A DNA stretch of 64,000 nucleotides from Nipponacmea schrenckii (taxonomy: Eukaryota; Mollusca; Gastropoda; Lottiidae): contig CM060201.1 in NCBI GenBank assembly GCA_030562195.1, positions 21,278,454 through 21,342,453 on the forward strand, in the 5' to 3' direction. Positions 61,001 through 64,000 of this stretch are shown here, piece by piece; positions within the stretch are counted from its first letter, which is position 1, and every line of letters starts with the position of its first letter. Position numbers and translations under genes: made by a program. Below the pieces are notes generated by a model. That model was not told the origin of the DNA and made no database searches. It saw nothing but the letters and a program-made list of their open reading frames with translations.

Positions 61001-64000
61001 ACTTTAGAAACAACTGAGGTAGGTCAAGATTTACATAGACCTAAATACGTTGTCTGTTATAACTAGTCAATGTTCTAGTGGGGAATGGAATATTCATTAA
61101 TGATGCTGTCTTCATAAAATTTCCCTCGTTGCACACAGCATGGCAATGCTTGTCCTTATTATCCTATTAGGTGCAGTCTAGTCAGTCTATTGGTAGCGAC
61201 TAGAATATTTTTATGATGCTGTCTTTGGAAAATTTCCTCTTTGTACACTGCATGACTTTGCCCATCTTTATTAGTTTTTAGGTGTAAAGGAGTAGGACGT
61301 AAAACTCCATTCATTTGTTATTGATAAACATGATAATTTGGGAATCAATTCTGTGTCTTTGTAGGTTAAAACGAAGGTACCGTTCCTGCTAAAACATACG
61401 TTACGAGAATATCAACACGTAGGTCTAGACTGGCTAGCTACCATGTATACTAAACGCTTAAACGGTATCCTGGCCGACGAGATGGGGCTCGGTAAAACGA
61501 TACAGACAATATCCGTCTTGTCTCATCTGGCTTGTGAAAAAGGTACGCCCTCTATTTTTTCATGAACCACTAGTTGATGTGTAGAGAATCATCAGGGATC
61601 AATTGCAAAGCTACTACTAGATTTACTAGTTCTGTGGCGGTTACATTTTTATTCTTGAGGATTAGTCAATTAAAGATAACATATTATAAAGTTTAGTTCC
61701 CTATCTGGCAGTCAGGTGCGGAAGAGTAGGACGTAAAACACCATTCATTTAATTTCCACTGTAACTAGATATACGTCAGGTTCCTCTATCTGGCAACCCC
61801 TTTTCTGTCACATGGATTAACACCTTGCTCTCTCTTACTAGGAGGGAAGTAACTCTTGTTAGGAAAGGGCTCAACCAGACCACAATAACATTAAAATGAT
61901 AAAAATTACATTGAAAGTTTATTTTGTATGTTCAGGTATTTGGGGTCCTCATCTGATCGTAGTACCAACTAGTGTTATGTTAAACTGGGAAATCGAACTC
62001 AAAAAATGGTGTCCTGCCTTTAAAATTCTTACATATTACGGAAGTCAGAAAGAACGAAAACAGAAACGAACGGTAGGTTTTCAATAATATAGGATATTTC
62101 CATGGTTACCTAAGATAAGTCTTTAAATCTATTGAGTAGATTGGATGTTCAAGCATTAAGCAAGAATGGCCTGAAAGATGTCAAGATGCTGTCTTGTCAA
62201 ATAAACAATAGTTGCAATCCATTAAGACTTCTTCTGTGTCTAGCCTGGCAAAATTTACCTTGTTGCATACATCATGGTGTGGCCTATACATATAAGCTAA
62301 AATAACTGCTGAAAACTAAAACAGAATTCATTCCTGGCAATCTAAAGAAGATTAGGAAATTGGTTTAACTTATGGTTTTGTTTTGTATATTCCAGGGTTG
62401 GACTAAAACGAATGCATTCCATGTATGTATAACATCGTATAAATTAGTTATACAGGACCACGCTGCCTTCAGACGGAAAAAATGGAAATATTTGATATTA
62501 GATGAGGTAAGAGAAAATTTATTGAAGAACTTGATGCTGGATTGACAAATATAATAATAAATTGCTAAGAATTGTAGTAACATGCAAATTTAAAGATTAA
62601 TACATTGTTGAAGGGTTTTGGTATAGAAATAAAAAGAAATAAACTATTAGAAAATCTTAAACTTCGATAAGTAAAATAAATTTAGGTTTATTATCCAATT
62701 ATATTACAGTATTTCTTAAAATCTGGACTTTATTTTATCTAGTATGTCTTCATAGGCCCATCCATAACATTAAACCTGTTCAACTTGATTTATTACATAA
62801 CTCATCTAATGATGTAGGGGTCATCTAAATGTTTCTTGTTTCTTTTTAGGCTCAAAATATAAAAAACTTCAAGTCACAAAGATGGCAGATGTTGTTGAAT
62901 TTTCAAAGTCAGAGACGTCTGTTACTTACTGGAACACCTCTACAGAACAGTTTGATGGAACTTTGGTCTCTGATGCATTTCCTCATGCCCCACGTGTTTC
63001 AATCACATAAAGAATTTAAAGAATGGTTCGCCAACCCCCTGACTGGAATGGTGGAAGGGAGTCAGGATTATAATGAAGGATTAGTCAAACGTCTGCACAA
63101 GGTTTGTTACGTTTCTGACTTAGCTTGCACTTGATTGGTTGGTTCTGAACAATGCTTTTTTCAAATTATATTTAAAAAACTTGCCGTTAATTCCATCAAA
63201 CCAATAGAGCATAAGCCTGAAATGTTTTATTGCAAGCTTTTCATAATAGTTTGGATTCAAAGCTTTAACACACTCTTTTAAATATCACTATCTTTATTTA
63301 GGCTTTAATCAACTCTCCTAAGGGAGAGTACTCTTGATAGACTTGATATCTTCAGACCACAATATGAACAAATAAATTACAACTGTAGTAAAAAAGAGTA
63401 TGGATGCAAAGAGAAAAATATATTAGCACAAGCAATCCACATGCACGATTTTAAGCTTAATTTCTGAAATGCAATACACTTTCAATACTTCTTATTTCTT
63501 TTTCAAGGTACTGCGTCCATTTTTATTACGTCGTTTAAAAGATGATGTAGAGAAACAGATGCCTAAGAAATACGAACATGTGGTGATGTGTAAATTATCG
63601 AAACGTCAACGTTATTTATATGATGAATTTATGGGACAAACCAAGTAAGTTGATATTTATTTCATCCTGATTGACGGGGTTTGGCCAAATTTATTCACTG
63701 CAAACTGGCATTTTATGAGAGAATTTTGAAATATCTAAGACAAAGATGTGGTTTTAGATCCTATACATTTGATATCTGTCTTACACATTAACATTCTACT
63801 CTTAAACAGTTAAACTCCATTCATCTCATTTCCAATTAAATGTTAAACTGTTCGTGCAGTTCTTCATTCTTTGAACATTTTGGAGAAAGCTTACCACTGT
63901 ATCCTTGTACATGGTTAAATTTCCTTGTTATAGATCTAACGGCAACTGATTGACTTTTGAATAGACAGACTATTTTGATTTTTTCAGGACCAAAGAAACT
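52088..64000 (+). CDS. SRCAP: SRCAP/Domino chromatin-remodelling ATPase, N-terminal and first helicase lobe (partial)
   Basis: Exons: 52088-52285 (first ATG 52102), 52752-52949, 53489-54174, 54636-54846, 55620-55685, 56118-56316, 56678-56813, 57102-57287, 57939-58079, 58322-58517, 59404-59541, 59867-59993, 60181-60294, 60489-60610, 60914-61018, 61365-61542, 61936-62072, 62396-62506, 62850-63101, 63508-63644, 63988 to the edge. The catalytic subunit of SWR1-type complexes exchanges H2A for H2A.Z in nucleosomes. Seen in order: a Gln/Ser/Thr/Pro-rich N-terminus; a basic [10 protein letters not shown] patch; the HSA domain ([32 protein letters not shown]) that binds actin/Arp; acidic stretches; and Snf2 motifs [14 protein letters not shown] (split by intron 62507-62849) and [10 protein letters not shown], then [19 protein letters not shown]. 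The [11 protein letters not shown] block after HSA favours SRCAP over EP400. Exons 58517 and 59404 do not match in phase. Confidence 0.93.
53010..53225 (+). mobile_element. SINE-2 copy in an SRCAP intron
   Basis: In plus orientation: GAGTTCTAATCTCG (B-box-like), CACAATTCCAGTCCACCCAG, GGGAAAGATCAATACC, GGATCCCTGTCACG and the 3' end CCTTGTAAAATATTG followed by (TTTC)n. The 5' A-box end is weak in this copy. Confidence 0.7.
57469..57831 (+). mobile_element. Full-length tRNA-derived SINE (SINE-1) with perfect target-site duplication
   Basis: The 363-base element has a pol III A box TGGCTCAGTGGG at 57477-57488 and a B box GGTTCAATCC at 57521-57530, spaced as in a tRNA. A unique body follows (CAGCCCGGTTTCCCC, CTACAGGCTGTGCACG, CCTGGCAAAATTTCC), and the tail core is GGTGCAGAAGAGTAGGACGT, ending in (TTTCA)n. 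A 14-base direct repeat, TACTCTTTTGGGGG, flanks it at 57455-57468 and 57832-57845 without a mismatch. This indicates a recent insertion by LINE machinery into the SRCAP intron. Confidence 0.92.
58685..59045. repeat. Tandem repeat of about 110-140 bp in an SRCAP intron, 3 copies
   Basis: Copies share GGTCAATATGAGTATATATT, CATCAGTGAACTTACCTG and CATAAAGTAACAGAATCTCT. This is the same family, in reverse orientation, as the NOC4L intron array at 45400-45850. Confidence 0.85.
59255..59330 (+). repeat. SINE-2 3' end fragment
   Basis: GGATCCCTTTTCATAACAG and GTTATCCTTGTAAAATGTAG followed by TTCTTTC match the SINE-2 3' end. It is truncated at its 5' side. Confidence 0.65.
60040..60170 (-). repeat. 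SINE-1 3' fragment, inverted
   Basis: GGAGTTTTACATCTTACTCC and TGCACCTAACAG are the reverse complement of the SINE-1 tail, followed by CTGGCCAATTTTT-like body sequence. It lies directly before the SRCAP exon acceptor at 60180. Confidence 0.7.
61110..61320 (+). repeat. Two SINE-1 3' fragments in an SRCAP intron
   Basis: AATTTCCCTCGTTGCACAC and CCTATTAGGTGCAG, then TTTGTACACTGCATGAC with GGAGTAGGACGTAAAACTCC, are consecutive truncated copies. Another tail is at about 61710-61755. Confidence 0.65.

Overview
This is intron-rich, AT-rich eukaryotic nuclear DNA. It carries spliced metazoan genes, long intronic tandem repeats and tRNA-derived SINEs. Two adjacent secreted proteins with VWA domains and Thr/Pro linkers, one also carrying chitin-binding and laminin-G domains, match the architecture of molluscan shell-matrix proteins (Pif/BMSP type). 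A mollusc, perhaps a gastropod, is therefore my inference. All exons were placed by eye from GT/AG (one GC/AG) boundaries, reading-frame phase and recognised protein similarity; no aligner or transcript was used.

Layout. 3-1039 (+): 3' end of a gene ending in a CARD domain. 1926-8749 (-): Pif/BMSP-like shell-matrix gene B (signal peptide, 2 VWA, about 42 TTTPEP repeats, 3 chitin-binding-like modules, laminin-G). 10328-13180 (-): paralogous gene A (signal peptide, VWA, Thr/Pro linker, VWA). 15481-26054 (-): ROGDI, with introns full of satellite arrays. 27898-31419 (-): PIGL (GPI-anchor de-N-acetylase). 31804-42925 (+): CFAP251/WDR66 (ciliary WD-repeat/EF-hand protein), head-to-head with PIGL. 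44070-50949 (-): NOC4L (small-subunit ribosome biogenesis). 52088-64000 (+): 5' two-thirds of SRCAP/Domino, the SWR1-type Snf2 chromatin remodeller, running off the right edge and head-to-head with NOC4L.

The central and right-hand genes are unrelated housekeeping or ciliary genes and do not form a pathway. Genes A and B are a local tandem family, very probably for the extracellular biomineral matrix. The most unusual structures are: a copy of the last CFAP251 exon inserted in one of its own introns between 29-bp direct repeats; a SINE with perfect 14-bp target-site duplications; a non-canonical GC-AG intron inside the laminin-G domain; a possible mutually exclusive exon pair in ROGDI; and several tandem-repeat families that recur in the introns of unrelated genes.
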